This document shows positions 1 to 5,875 of a DNA stretch of 6,512 bases, one piece after another. The notes beneath the pieces were generated by a model. The model searched no databases. It worked only from the letters and a program-made list of their open reading frames with translations, and was not told the DNA's origin. Positions within the stretch are counted from its first letter, which is position 1, and every line of letters begins with the position of its first letter. Source of the stretch: an uncultured Prevotella sp. (lineage in GTDB: Bacteria > Bacteroidota > Bacteroidia > Bacteroidales > Bacteroidaceae); the NCBI GenBank assembly GCA_934190685.1, contig CAKPTK010000116.1:1-6512 (forward strand), written 5' to 3'. The position numbers were made by a program, and so were the translations under genes.

Positions 1-529
1 CTACGAGAATTTTTTTCACCTCCTTACCGTTGATCGTGATCTTGCCGTCATCGCTGACCGTAGCACCCGGCAGACGCTTGACCAGTTCCTCGATGGCAGA
101 ACCTTCCGGCACACGATAGGCCGACGCGTTATACTGGAACGTATCCTCCTTGACCACCACCTTGGCGGCATGTCCCTCAACGGTTGCGCCCTTGAGCATG
201 ATGGCACTCTCGGTCATCGTCACATGCCCCAAATCCACATTCTTCGCATTACTGACGGTCACCTTCTTGGTGTAGTTTTTAAAACCCACACTGGTCATCT
301 TCACAATGTAAGTGCCGTCAGCTGGAGCCTTGAGGGTGAAGCGTCCGTTGTCGTCTGTGGTGGTACCCTTCAAATAGGTGCTGTCCGATTTGAGTAGCTG
401 CACGGTCACCAGACTGAGTTTCTCCTTAGTCTGCCCGTCGGAAACGACACCGCCTATCAGTCTTCCTTGTGCCATTGCCGTCACGGTGACGAGGAACAAC
501 AGCAACAGGAGTGAAATAGTTTTTTTCAT
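1..529 (-). CDS. TonB-dependent receptor / outer-membrane beta-barrel protein, N-terminal part (3' end outside window)
   Basis: This is the first 176 codons of an outer-membrane protein; the frame stays open to the left edge, so barrel and stop are missing. The start is the ATG at 529, which gives an immediate signal peptide: MKK, a Leu-rich core (residues 5-17), and a likely signal peptidase I site after AMA at 18-20. Residues about 24-105 resemble a carboxypeptidase-regulatory-like beta-sandwich (GGVVSD at 26-31, TTDDNGRFTL at 57-66, VGFKNY at 81-86), common at the N-terminus of Bacteroidota receptors. Residues about 115-176 look like the start of a plug domain: the stretch from EDTFQYNASAYRV through IEELVKRLPG, followed by INGKEVKKILV, is typical of the outer-membrane beta-barrel family related to SusC-like and TonB-dependent receptors. 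No partner SusD gene is visible. The substrate cannot be inferred. It is divergent from aroB, with no clear Shine-Dalgarno sequence. Confidence 0.9.
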   Translation of the reverse strand, partial: MKKTISLLLLLFLVTVTAMAQGRLIGGVVSDGQTKEKLSLVTVQLLKSDSTYLKGTTTDDNGRFTLKAPADGTYIVKMTSVGFKNYTKKVTVSNAKNVDLGHVTMTESAIMLKGATVEGHAAKVVVKEDTFQYNASAYRVPEGSAIEELVKRLPGATVSDDGKITINGKEVKKILV

Positions 530-723
530 CTCTGCTTTTTCTTTACTGTTTGCAATTTCATTTTTATGTTTACGCTTTCTATGACGTGAGAAAAGCGAAA
601 AGGTTTAATGGTATAACAAGAAATGTGCCAACGTCGTGATTTTCTTGACAAACAGCACTTTTTCATTGATGTTCACACCCTTTTCCCGGCATGAAATAGA
701 GCAAGAACAACCCTTCTTTAACA

Positions 724-731
724 TACTTTTG
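724..731 (+). promoter_or_regulatory. Possible Bacteroidota -7 box (TACTTTTG) upstream of aroB
   Basis: TACTTTTG matches the TAnnTTTG -7 consensus of the Bacteroidota primary sigma factor. No TTTG -33 element is visible about 19-21 bases upstream, so this is a weak, secondary candidate for the aroB promoter. It would give a leader of roughly 70 bases. In the rest of the 530-805 spacer I see no clear promoter for the minus-strand receptor gene. Confidence 0.25.
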
Positions 732-764
732 CATGGTTTACATTCAGAATTGTATGAATAGCCT

Positions 765-772
765 TAACTTTG
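765..772 (+). promoter_or_regulatory. Probable -7 promoter box (TAACTTTG) of aroB
   Basis: TAACTTTG is an exact match to the Bacteroidota -7 consensus TAnnTTTG. It lies 33 bases ahead of the aroB ATG, which implies a short leader of about 25-30 bases that includes the ribosome binding site. A good TTTG -33 box at the usual spacing is missing; TTTA at 737-740 is a little too far. This is preferred over the box at 724-731 because of its position. Confidence 0.4.
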
Positions 773-789
773 TGCAAGTTTTTAAGTAG

Positions 790-795
790 AAGGAG
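790..795 (+). promoter_or_regulatory. Shine-Dalgarno sequence of aroB
   Basis: AAGGAG lies 10 bases ahead of the ATG at 806. It fixes that ATG as the aroB start, rather than the upstream in-frame TTG at 770 that would add 12 residues unlike the family. Such a strong purine-rich site is unusual in this window, where the other genes lack one. Confidence 0.7.
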
Positions 796-805
796 AAAGT
801 ATATC

Positions 806-1858
806 ATGAAGCAGAAAGTCATCATATCCCGGCATTTGGAGAGTGAGATAGCCACAGCCTTGACTGAGTGTGAACACGACAAGCTATTCATTCTCACCGA
901 TGAGACCACCCACGAGAAATGCCTGCCTGTCATTTCCGGGTTCCGATGTCTGAAGGGAGCACAAGTCATCACTATTGGCGCCACAGACCAGCACAAAAAC
1001 CTCGAGACGCTTGCCCATGTATGGACAGAGCTCGGCAATGGTGGCGGAACACGCCATTCGTGCCTCATCAACCTCGGCGGCGGCATGGTGACTGACCTTG
1101 GAGGATTCGCCGCTTCCTCTTTCAAACGCGGCATCAATTTCATCAACATCCCCACCACCCTGCTCGCCATGGTCGACGCCTCTGTGGGCGGCAAGACCGG
1201 CATCAACTTCAATGGACTGAAGAACGAGATTGGAGTGTTCAACGACGCGCGTTTTGTACTCCTTGACACAGAGTTTCTGAAAACACTGGATCATGAGAAT
1301 TTCGTATCGGGCTATGCTGAAATGCTCAAGCACAGCCTCATCAGCAATGAAAAGATGTGGACGGAACATGTGGCATTCGACCTCGACAATCCCGACCTTG
1401 CCCACTTGCTCCGCATGGTGGAAGACAGCGTGAAGGTGAAAGAGCGCATCGTGGAGGAAGACCCCCACGAGAAAGGCATCCGCAAAGCGCTCAATCTCGG
1501 CCATACCATCGGGCATGCTTTCGAGGCATGGGCCTTGCACACGCAACATCCCATTCTCCACGGATATGCCGTGGCTTACGGTTTGGTGGCAGAACTCTAC
1601 TTGTGCGCCAAGAAGACAGGATTCCCGACCGACAAGATGCGTCAGACCGTCAACTATATCAAGGAATACTACGGCCAACTGCCCATCACTTGTGACGACT
1701 ACCCCGCCCTGCTCGACTTGATGCGCCACGACAAGAAAAACACTGCCGGCATCATCAACTTCACCCTTCTCTCCGGTATCGGTGACATCGTCATCAACCA
1801 GACCGCCGACGACGAGGAAATCAAGGAGGCCTTGGACTTCTACCGTGAAGGCATGTAG
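806..1858 (+). CDS. aroB: 3-dehydroquinate synthase
   Basis: A 350-residue cytoplasmic enzyme of the shikimate pathway; the family turns DAHP into 3-dehydroquinate using NAD and a divalent metal. The family landmarks appear in order: the nucleotide-binding stretch LGGGMVTDLGGFAASSFKRG (90-109), IPTTLLAMVDASVGGKTG (115-132), then SGYAEMLKH (168-176). E172, H233 (in NLGHTIGHAFE) and H252 (in LHGYAVA) match the three metal ligands known for the family, and DKKN (309-312) is the conserved basic motif near the C-terminus. Length is close to the usual 350-365. One oddity is Tyr254 where many homologues have Glu (HGE). The ATG is chosen for the AAGGAG site 10 bases upstream. The gene stands alone between a divergent receptor gene and a convergent menE, with a promoter candidate upstream and an intrinsic terminator 24 bases past the stop, so it is probably monocistronic. 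Confidence 0.97.
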   Translation: MKQKVIISRHLESEIATALTECEHDKLFILTDETTHEKCLPVISGFRCLKGAQVITIGATDQHKNLETLAHVWTELGNGGGTRHSCLINLGGGMVTDLGGFAASSFKRGINFINIPTTLLAMVDASVGGKTGINFNGLKNEIGVFNDARFVLLDTEFLKTLDHENFVSGYAEMLKHSLISNEKMWTEHVAFDLDNPDLAHLLRMVEDSVKVKERIVEEDPHEKGIRKALNLGHTIGHAFEAWALHTQHPILHGYAVAYGLVAELYLCAKKTGFPTDKMRQTVNYIKEYYGQLPITCDDYPALLDLMRHDKKNTAGIINFTLLSGIGDIVINQTADDEEIKEALDFYREGM

Positions 1859-1882
1859 CAGGAATCGGACACGATACGAAAG

Positions 1883-1916
1883 CGGCACGCCAAGAAAAGT
1901 TTGGTGCGCCGTTTTT
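1883..1916 (+). terminator. Intrinsic terminator of aroB
   Basis: The arms CGGCACGCCAA (1883-1893) and TTGGTGCGCCG (1901-1911) pair over 11 positions, with one A-C mismatch (1887/1907) and one G-U pair (1889/1905), around a 7-base loop. Five T residues (1912-1916) follow directly. It begins 24 bases past the aroB stop. Confidence 0.85.
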
Positions 1917-1941
1917 CATTTTCAGCCAATGGAAATGGCTC

Positions 1942-1983
1942 CTCACGCACGCGCACGCGCATACGCGCGTATGAGTGTTTTTT
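1942..1983 (+). terminator. Possible second terminator-like hairpin after aroB
   Basis: CTCA (1942-1945) and ACGCGC (1949-1954) can pair with TGAG (1972-1975) and GCGCGT (1965-1970), leaving a small internal loop. The palindrome at 1960-1973 can also fold alone. A run of six T residues (1978-1983) follows. It could be a back-up terminator, or just a by-product of the alternating tract. Confidence 0.3.
1944..1973. repeat. 30-base strictly alternating pyrimidine-purine tract with a 14-bp palindrome
   Basis: Every position from 1944 to 1973 alternates pyrimidine and purine: fifteen YR steps made of CG, CA and TA, mostly CG and CA. The last 14 bases, CATACGCGCGTATG (1960-1973), are a perfect palindrome. 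Tracts of this composition are the classic type that can adopt left-handed Z-DNA under negative supercoiling, and convergent transcription units affect supercoiling here. A function is inference only. Confidence 0.75.
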
Positions 1984-2035
1984 CGAGAAGCATCATACAC
2001 ACCTACACAAAATCACCATAACTATCTGATTTTTA

Positions 2036-2098
2036 GACAGTATGATTTGTGTATGATCCTACATTTATCATACACAAATCATACATTATCCTACATCG
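2036..2098. repeat. Array of ATC(A/C)TACA boxes at 10-11 base spacing
   Basis: On the plus strand the boxes start at 2056 (ATCCTACA), 2067 (ATCATACA), 2078 (ATCATACA) and 2088 (ATCCTACA), so steps are 11, 11 and 10. On the minus strand two more start at 2057 (ATCATACA) and 2046 (ATCATACT), again 11 apart. The two sets point away from each other from a shared centre at 2056-2057. One further isolated copy, ATCATACA, sits at 1992-1999. The spacing is about one helical turn, so the boxes lie on one face of the helix, as binding sites of a multimeric protein often do. No neighbouring regulator or replication gene identifies a ligand. Confidence 0.8.
2040..2084. repeat. 18-bp perfect inverted repeat with 9-base loop
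   Basis: The left arm GTATGATTTGTGTATGAT (2040-2057) is the exact reverse complement of the right arm at 2067-2084; the loop is CCTACATTT (2058-2066). Each arm carries GTATGAT twice at an 11-base step, so the hairpin is built from the boxes of the surrounding array. The stem is AT-rich and no T-run follows on either strand, so it does not look like an intrinsic terminator. Confidence 0.9.
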
Positions 2099-2141
2099 GT
2101 ACATCTCTGTTTTTCCGTCCTAAGAGGTCTCAGAGCAACAA

Positions 2142-2155
2142 TATTTTGTAAAATA
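2142..2155. repeat. Small palindrome TATTTT-GT-AAAATA
   Basis: TATTTT (2142-2147) and AAAATA (2150-2155) form a 6-bp inverted repeat around GT. A similar stretch, AATATTTGTAAAATA, occurs at 2333-2347 just past the menE stop. Being short and AT-rich, these may be chance. Confidence 0.4.
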
Positions 2156-2183
2156 AACTCACACCAAAGAAAAACTACTCGCC

Positions 2184-2238
2184 CGCTAACGAATCATTAG
2201 TGTGCCATTAGCAAGGCGTTAGTGTGCCACTAACGGAA
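2184..2238. repeat. Five tandem 11-base units with core CRYTARYR
   Basis: Units start at 2184, 2195, 2206, 2217 and 2228, exactly 11 bases apart. Their cores are CGCTAACG, CATTAGTG, CATTAGCA, CGTTAGTG and CACTAACG; the three trailing bases of each unit vary. Differences within the cores are all transitions. The core consensus is itself palindromic. Units 2 and 4 share the 11-base string TTAGTGTGCCA (2197-2207, 2219-2229), and units 4-5 form a perfect 8-bp inverted repeat, CGTTAGTG (2217-2224) with CACTAACG (2228-2235). The pattern looks like an array of helically phased binding sites. The ligand is unknown. Confidence 0.8.
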
Positions 2239-2256
2239 TTTTCACCGTGGTGAAAA
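2239..2256. repeat. 8-bp palindrome TTTTCACC-GT-GGTGAAAA
   Basis: TTTTCACC (2239-2246) and GGTGAAAA (2249-2256) are exact reverse complements around a 2-base centre. It directly abuts the last unit of the 11-base array. The symmetry and size suit a dimer's operator better than an RNA hairpin, because the 2-base centre is too small for a stable loop at full stem length. No gene start lies nearby, so a role in transcription initiation is doubtful. Confidence 0.55.
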
Positions 2257-2277
2257 ATTGATTAGTCCGCCTGTTCT

Positions 2278-2298
2278 CTACAAGCAGTCCCCTTGTAG
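2278..2298. repeat. 7-bp hairpin between aroB and menE
   Basis: CTACAAG (2278-2284) pairs with CTTGTAG (2292-2298) over a 7-base loop. On the minus strand it lies 74 bases past the menE stop and could end that transcript, but no T-run follows, so it is a poor intrinsic terminator. Confidence 0.4.
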
Positions 2299-2371
2299 CT
2301 TGTGAAGAGTCGGCCAGTAGAAACGTTCTGGAAATATTTGTAAAATATATTCAACATCTCCGATACATTTC

Positions 2372-3376
2372 TTACCCTCCCTGAACATCCGCTACGTGCA
2401 ATCGCTCTTCTGCTATTTTCTCAGCCTTTTTTCGCGCTGGCTTGCCCGTCTCCGTAAGTGGAAGGGACGGTATTTCAAGATAATGACGAGGAGACCAAAA
2501 ACGTGGTAGATGGGACTCGCAAATCTCACGGAGAGCCGTCACCGAAAGGGCTGTTTGTTCATAGAGCAAGGTCACCGCCTCACCATATTTGGCATCGGAC
2601 ACCTTGGTAATCATAAACGGTGTGGACAGATGGGAACGAAGCAAGCGTTCAGCTTCTTCTATCTGTATCTTGATTCCGCCACTGTCTATCACATTATCCA
2701 TGCGCCCGAGAATACGGAACTGTCTGCCGTCAGGCGACAACTCGGCAATGTCATGGGTTGTCAGTCGATGTGCACACACTTCGGGAGCGTCAATGACCAG
2801 ACACCCATCGCCATTGAGGCTGACGGAGACAGACGCAAAAGGCGTATACCACAAGGACGCCTCATCTCCGTTCAACCGCCGCAAGGCAATGTGCGACAAC
2901 GTTTCCGTCATGCCGTATGTACTCCACACGAAATTGGGAAAATCCTTTAGTTGACAAGCCAAGTCATCGTCGATGGCACCACCGCCGATAATCAGATGCC
3001 GGATGGCGCGCAAACGCTCACGTTCCTCAGCTACCTGCAATGAGTTATATACTTGCATGGGGACCATTGCGGCGAATGTTGGTGTTTCGGTCAGTCCTTT
3101 CAAAGGATGTCCGCTCGGCGGCACATTGATTAACCGAAGATGCCGCACAAGACTTCTTACCACCACCATTTTTCCAGCAATATAGTCAAGGGGCATACAG
3201 AGCAACGCCGTGTCGCCAGGCTGGAGATGGAGGAAGTCGCACGTGATGCGTGCCGACGCTTCCATTCTGCGTTTCTCCACCCACAAAGGCTTGGGAGCAC
3301 CTGTGGATCCACTGGTATGCACCAACACCTTGTCCTGTTCGTTCCGCCATTCTTCTAAAAACTCATCTAATGTCAT
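2372..3376 (-). CDS. menE: o-succinylbenzoate-CoA ligase (MenE), AMP-binding enzyme
   Basis: A 334-residue member of the acyl-adenylate-forming family. MenE uses ATP to load o-succinylbenzoate onto CoA in menaquinone synthesis, in the cytoplasm. Visible motifs in order: the P-loop TSGSTGAPK (21-29), STYGMTET (152-159), TTHDIAEL (206-213) with the ribose-contacting Asp209, the hinge LGRMDNVIDSGGIKI (223-237), and TETGKPARK (308-316) with the likely catalytic Lys312. The short length and lack of the large N-terminal subdomain match the Bacteroidota type of MenE, not the roughly 450-residue enterobacterial form. The specific substrate is inferred from overall resemblance; another small-acid ligase is less likely. 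The ATG at 3376 is the only canonical start between the pgi stop and the P-loop. Other men genes are not in the window. The gene follows pgi after 90 bases that contain a terminator-like hairpin, and no Shine-Dalgarno sequence is evident. Confidence 0.88.
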   Translation of the reverse strand: MTLDEFLEEWRNEQDKVLVHTSGSTGAPKPLWVEKRRMEASARITCDFLHLQPGDTALLCMPLDYIAGKMVVVRSLVRHLRLINVPPSGHPLKGLTETPTFAAMVPMQVYNSLQVAEERERLRAIRHLIIGGGAIDDDLACQLKDFPNFVWSTYGMTETLSHIALRRLNGDEASLWYTPFASVSVSLNGDGCLVIDAPEVCAHRLTTHDIAELSPDGRQFRILGRMDNVIDSGGIKIQIEEAERLLRSHLSTPFMITKVSDAKYGEAVTLLYEQTALSVTALREICESHLPRFWSPRHYLEIPSLPLTETGKPARKKAEKIAEERLHVADVQGG

Positions 3377-3397
3377 GCTTGGATTGTAAGTCTCATG

Positions 3398-3432
3398 AAA
3401 AATCCCCGACCGCCATGAAAGCGTCGGGGATT
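3398..3432 (-). terminator. Intrinsic terminator-like hairpin between pgi and menE
   Basis: Reading on the minus strand, the stem is AATCCCCGAC, a 12-base loop, then GTCGGGGATT: 10 perfect base pairs (3401-3410 with 3423-3432). It runs into TTTTT (3398-3402, partly in the stem) and then CATGAG. The hairpin starts 34 bases past the pgi stop and the T-run ends 21 bases before the menE ATG. On the plus strand there is no T-run, so it acts on leftward transcription. Confidence 0.75.
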
Positions 3433-3466
3433 CACTCGTTATTGAAAGATATCTATTATTTCTTCG

Positions 3467-4828
3467 TTATTTCTCTGCAGCGAGACGCTCTTTGATGGCC
3501 TTGCTCTCCGCCTCGTAACCAGGTTTGTCGAGAAGGGCGAACATGTTCTTCTTGTAAGCCTCCACACCAGGCTGGTTGAAAGGATTTACGCCGAGAATGT
3601 TGCCACTGATACCGCACGCCATCTCAAAGAAGTAGATGAGCTGACCGATATAGTACTCATTGAGTTGCGGCACACTGACATGGATGTTTGGCACACCGCC
3701 GTCCACATGAGCCAGACGAGTGCCAAGTTCTGCCATTTTGTTCACCTCGTCCACACGTTTGCCCGCGAGGAAGTTGAGTCCGTCAAGGTTTTCATCGTCA
3801 TGCGGGAACAGGAGTTCACGATTCGGCTGCTCTACGCTGATTACCGTCTCATAGATAGTACGCTCGCCCTGTTGTATCCACTGCCCCATGGAATGAAGGT
3901 CTGTGGTGAAATCGCAGCTTGCGGGGAAGATTCCTTTTCCGTCCTTGCCCTCACTCTCGCCAAAGAGTTGTTTCCACCACTCGCTGAAGTAGTGGAGCTT
4001 AGGCTGGAAATTGACCATGATTTCTATCTTCTTGCCTGCCTCTGCATAGAGAGCATTGCGCACGGCGGCATATTGGGCAGCCATGTTTTCTTCGAAAGGC
4101 ACGTTCTGTCCGCAAGCCTTCTCCATGGCGCGGGCACCCTCGACAAGCTGGACAATGTCGAAGCCGGCACAAGCGATAGGAAGCAAGCCTACCGGAGTGA
4201 GCACGGAGAATCGTCCACCCACATTGTCGGGGATAACGAAGGTCTTGTAGCCTTCCTTGTCGGCAGCAGCACGGGCCGCACCCTTGTGAGCGTCGGTCAC
4301 AGCCACGATGACGTCCTTGGCCTCAGCCTTGCCACGCTGTGCCTCGCACTGTTTCTTGAGCAGACGGAAAGTGAGGGCAGTCTCTGTGGTAGTGCCGCTC
4401 TTGGATATGTTGATGACGCCGAATTTCTTGTTTTTCAAATATTCGGTGAGTTCAGCCAAATAGTCCTCACCGATATTGTTGCCGGCGAAAACGATGGTAG
4501 GATTCTTCTGGCCATCATTGGTGAGCCAGGCAAAGGCATTGCCGAGTGCCTCGATAACCGCACGGGCACCGAGATAACTACCGCCGATGCCTGCCACTAC
4601 CACTACCTCGCACTTGGCGCGCAGGGTATCGGCACAAGCCTTGATTTCAGCGAGAAATTCGGATGTGATGCTGGATGGCAGATGGAGCCAACCGAGGAAG
4701 TCATTGCCGGGACAAGTGCCTTTTTCAAGTGCCTCCTGGGCAGCCTTCACTTGCGGTTCGTAAGCCTTCACGGCGCCCTCCTTGAGGAATTGGGCAGCCT
4801 TTGTGATGTCTAAACTGATGTTTTTCAT
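3467..4828 (-). CDS. pgi: Glucose-6-phosphate isomerase
   Basis: A 453-residue cytoplasmic enzyme interconverting glucose 6-phosphate and fructose 6-phosphate for glycolysis and gluconeogenesis. Its size and sequence match the shorter, Bacillus-like bacterial form. Two sugar-isomerase domains are visible: [12 protein letters not shown] (80-91) and the phosphate-binding [10 protein letters not shown] (141-150), then the family signatures [14 protein letters not shown] (201-214) and [16 protein letters not shown] (411-426). The catalytic residues are present: E291 in [12 protein letters not shown]312 in TDLHSMGQ and K426 in GVEAYK. The chosen start is the ATG at 4828 (MKNISLD), not the TTG three codons upstream. 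The gene follows gpsA by 40 AT-rich bases without a Shine-Dalgarno sequence, so it probably belongs to the lysS-gpsA-pgi transcript. It ends before a strong terminator-like hairpin. Confidence 0.97.
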   Translation of the reverse strand: MKNISLDITKAAQFLKEGAVKAYEPQVKAAQEALEKGTCPGNDFLGWLHLPSSITSEFLAEIKACADTLRAKCEVVVVAGIGGSYLGARAVIEALGNAFAWLTNDGQKNPTIVFAGNNIGEDYLAELTEYLKNKKFGVINISKSGTTTETALTFRLLKKQCEAQRGKAEAKDVIVAVTDAHKGAARAAADKEGYKTFVIPDNVGGRFSVLTPVGLLPIACAGFDIVQLVEGARAMEKACGQNVPFEENMAAQYAAVRNALYAEAGKKIEIMVNFQPKLHYFSEWWKQLFGESEGKDGKGIFPASCDFTTDLHSMGQWIQQGERTIYETVISVEQPNRELLFPHDDENLDGLNFLAGKRVDEVNKMAELGTRLAHVDGGVPNIHVSVPQLNEYYIGQLIYFFEMACGISGNILGVNPFNQPGVEAYKKNMFALLDKPGYEAESKAIKERLAAEK

Positions 4829-4868
4829 TGTCGTCAATTTTAGTATTGTTTGATTGTTGATTGCGTTG

Positions 4869-5864
4869 TTATCTGAACGAGTCGGTGAGCAACTTGATTT
4901 CTATCTGCGGACTGATTCGTTCATAGAGGATGTTGTAGACGGCGTCGAGGATGGGCATGTTGACGTGCATGTGGCGGTTGATTTCCTTCATACACTTGGT
5001 ACCGAAGAATCCCTCGGCAATCATTTCCATTTCTATCTGCGCACTCTTCACGCTGTAGCCCTTGCCTATCATGGTGCCGAAGGTGCGGTTGCGCGAGAAA
5101 TTGCTGTAGCTCGTGACGAGCAGGTCGCCCAAATAGACGCTGTCCTCGATGCTGCGGTCGATGGGATGCACACTCTTGACGAAGCGCGCCATCTCCTGAA
5201 GGGCGTTTGCCATGAGCACGGCCTGGAAATTGTCTCCATATTTGAGTCCGCTGCAGATGCCGGCAGCTATGGCATACACGTTTTTAAGCACAGAGGCGTA
5301 TTCGATGCCGATGACATCGCTGCTGGTCTTGGTCTTGATATAATCGCTTGCGAGCACTTCGGTGAAAGCCTGTGCCTTCTCGCGGTCGGAGCATCCCACG
5401 GTGAGATAGCTCAAGCGTTCGAGTGCCACCTCCTCGGCATGCGACGGTCCGCCAATGCAAGCGAGATTGTCATAGGGCACGTCGTAGACTTCATGGAAGT
5501 ATTCCGAGCACACCAAGTTCTCATCGGGCACGATGCCTTTGATGGCGGTGACAACAAACTTGTCACGGATGCGGGCCTTGAGTTTCTTGAGATGGTTTTT
5601 CAGATAAGGCGAAGGAGTAACAAACACGAGGGTGTCATAGGCCTCGACAATCTTGTTGATGTCGCTCGAGAAGAATATCTCGTCGCAGTTGAAATGCACG
5701 CTGGTGAGATAGGCGGGGTTGTGGCTCATGCGCCGGAACTCCTCGATACGGTCGTCCCGTCGCATGTACCAGCCGATGTGGTGGGTGTGCCCCACCACTA
5801 TCTTGGCTATAGCCGTGGCCCAACTGCCACCGCCTATGATTGCAACCTTGCCTACGTTGAACAT
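4869..5864 (-). CDS. gpsA: NAD(P)-dependent glycerol-3-phosphate dehydrogenase
   Basis: A 331-residue cytoplasmic enzyme that reduces dihydroxyacetone phosphate to sn-glycerol 3-phosphate, the backbone for membrane phospholipids. The N-terminal Rossmann fold opens with [16 protein letters not shown] (6-21), the dinucleotide site in its usual GpsA form. Next come TAIKGI (106-111) with conserved Lys109, [11 protein letters not shown] (137-147), [15 protein letters not shown] (188-202) with the likely catalytic Lys194, YLGDLLVT (244-251) with conserved Asp247, and SRNRTFG (257-263), which binds substrate phosphate in homologues. Length is normal for the family. The start ATG is 11 bases after the lysS stop, so the two are almost certainly co-transcribed. 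Linking a glycolytic intermediate to lipid synthesis fits its position next to pgi, though the operon order may simply be historical. Confidence 0.96.
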   Translation of the reverse strand: MFNVGKVAIIGGGSWATAIAKIVVGHTHHIGWYMRRDDRIEEFRRMSHNPAYLTSVHFNCDEIFFSSDINKIVEAYDTLVFVTPSPYLKNHLKKLKARIRDKFVVTAIKGIVPDENLVCSEYFHEVYDVPYDNLACIGGPSHAEEVALERLSYLTVGCSDREKAQAFTEVLASDYIKTKTSSDVIGIEYASVLKNVYAIAAGICSGLKYGDNFQAVLMANALQEMARFVKSVHPIDRSIEDSVYLGDLLVTSYSNFSRNRTFGTMIGKGYSVKSAQIEMEMIAEGFFGTKCMKEINRHMHVNMPILDAVYNILYERISPQIEIKLLTDSFR

Positions 5865-5875
5865 ACTTTGTATGA

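Larger units (their letters stand above)
1859..2371. other. 513-base spacer between convergent genes, rich in repeats
   Basis: I found no credible gene here: frames are short and lack family resemblance or a ribosome site. It holds the aroB terminator (1883-1916), an alternating pyrimidine-purine tract (1944-1973), two arrays of short motifs with a period of about 11 bases (2036-2098 and 2184-2238) and several small palindromes. It is more AT-rich than the genes between about 1985 and 2175. No tRNA-like fold, transposase remnant or obvious target-site duplication was seen. I see no strong U-tract terminator for menE on the minus strand. Confidence 0.7.

Noticed and set aside
644..649. TTGACA resembling a sigma-70 -35 box on the plus strand
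   Set aside because: No matching -10 at proper spacing, and Bacteroidota use a different promoter consensus.
770..805. Upstream TTG start for aroB adding 12 residues
   Set aside because: The added residues do not fit the family and the AAGGAG site lies within them, correctly placed for the ATG at 806.
884..1888. Long open frame (334 codons) on the minus strand opposite aroB
   Set aside because: Shadow of aroB, with low-complexity His/Val/Glu content and no family resemblance.
1782..2021. Open frame running from the aroB end into the spacer
   Set aside because: Overlaps aroB and the terminator; its tail is the repeat tract read as Arg/Ala codons.
2040..2084. Insertion sequence or MITE end
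   Set aside because: No transposase remnant, no second terminal copy and no target duplication could be seen.
2036..2098. Plasmid-type replication origin with iterons
   Set aside because: The boxes are iteron-like, but there is no rep gene, no convincing DnaA boxes, and the flanks are chromosomal housekeeping genes. Kept only as a repeat.
2036..2238. CRISPR array
   Set aside because: Units are about 11 bases with no unique spacers of 25-40 bases, and no cas genes are present.
3665..4813. Long open frame (382 codons) on the plus strand opposite pgi
   Set aside because: Fully covered by a clear pgi; no domain or ribosome site seen.
4829..4837. TTG start for pgi three codons upstream
   Set aside because: The ATG at 4828 gives the normal MKNIS start; the TTG has no supporting ribosome site.
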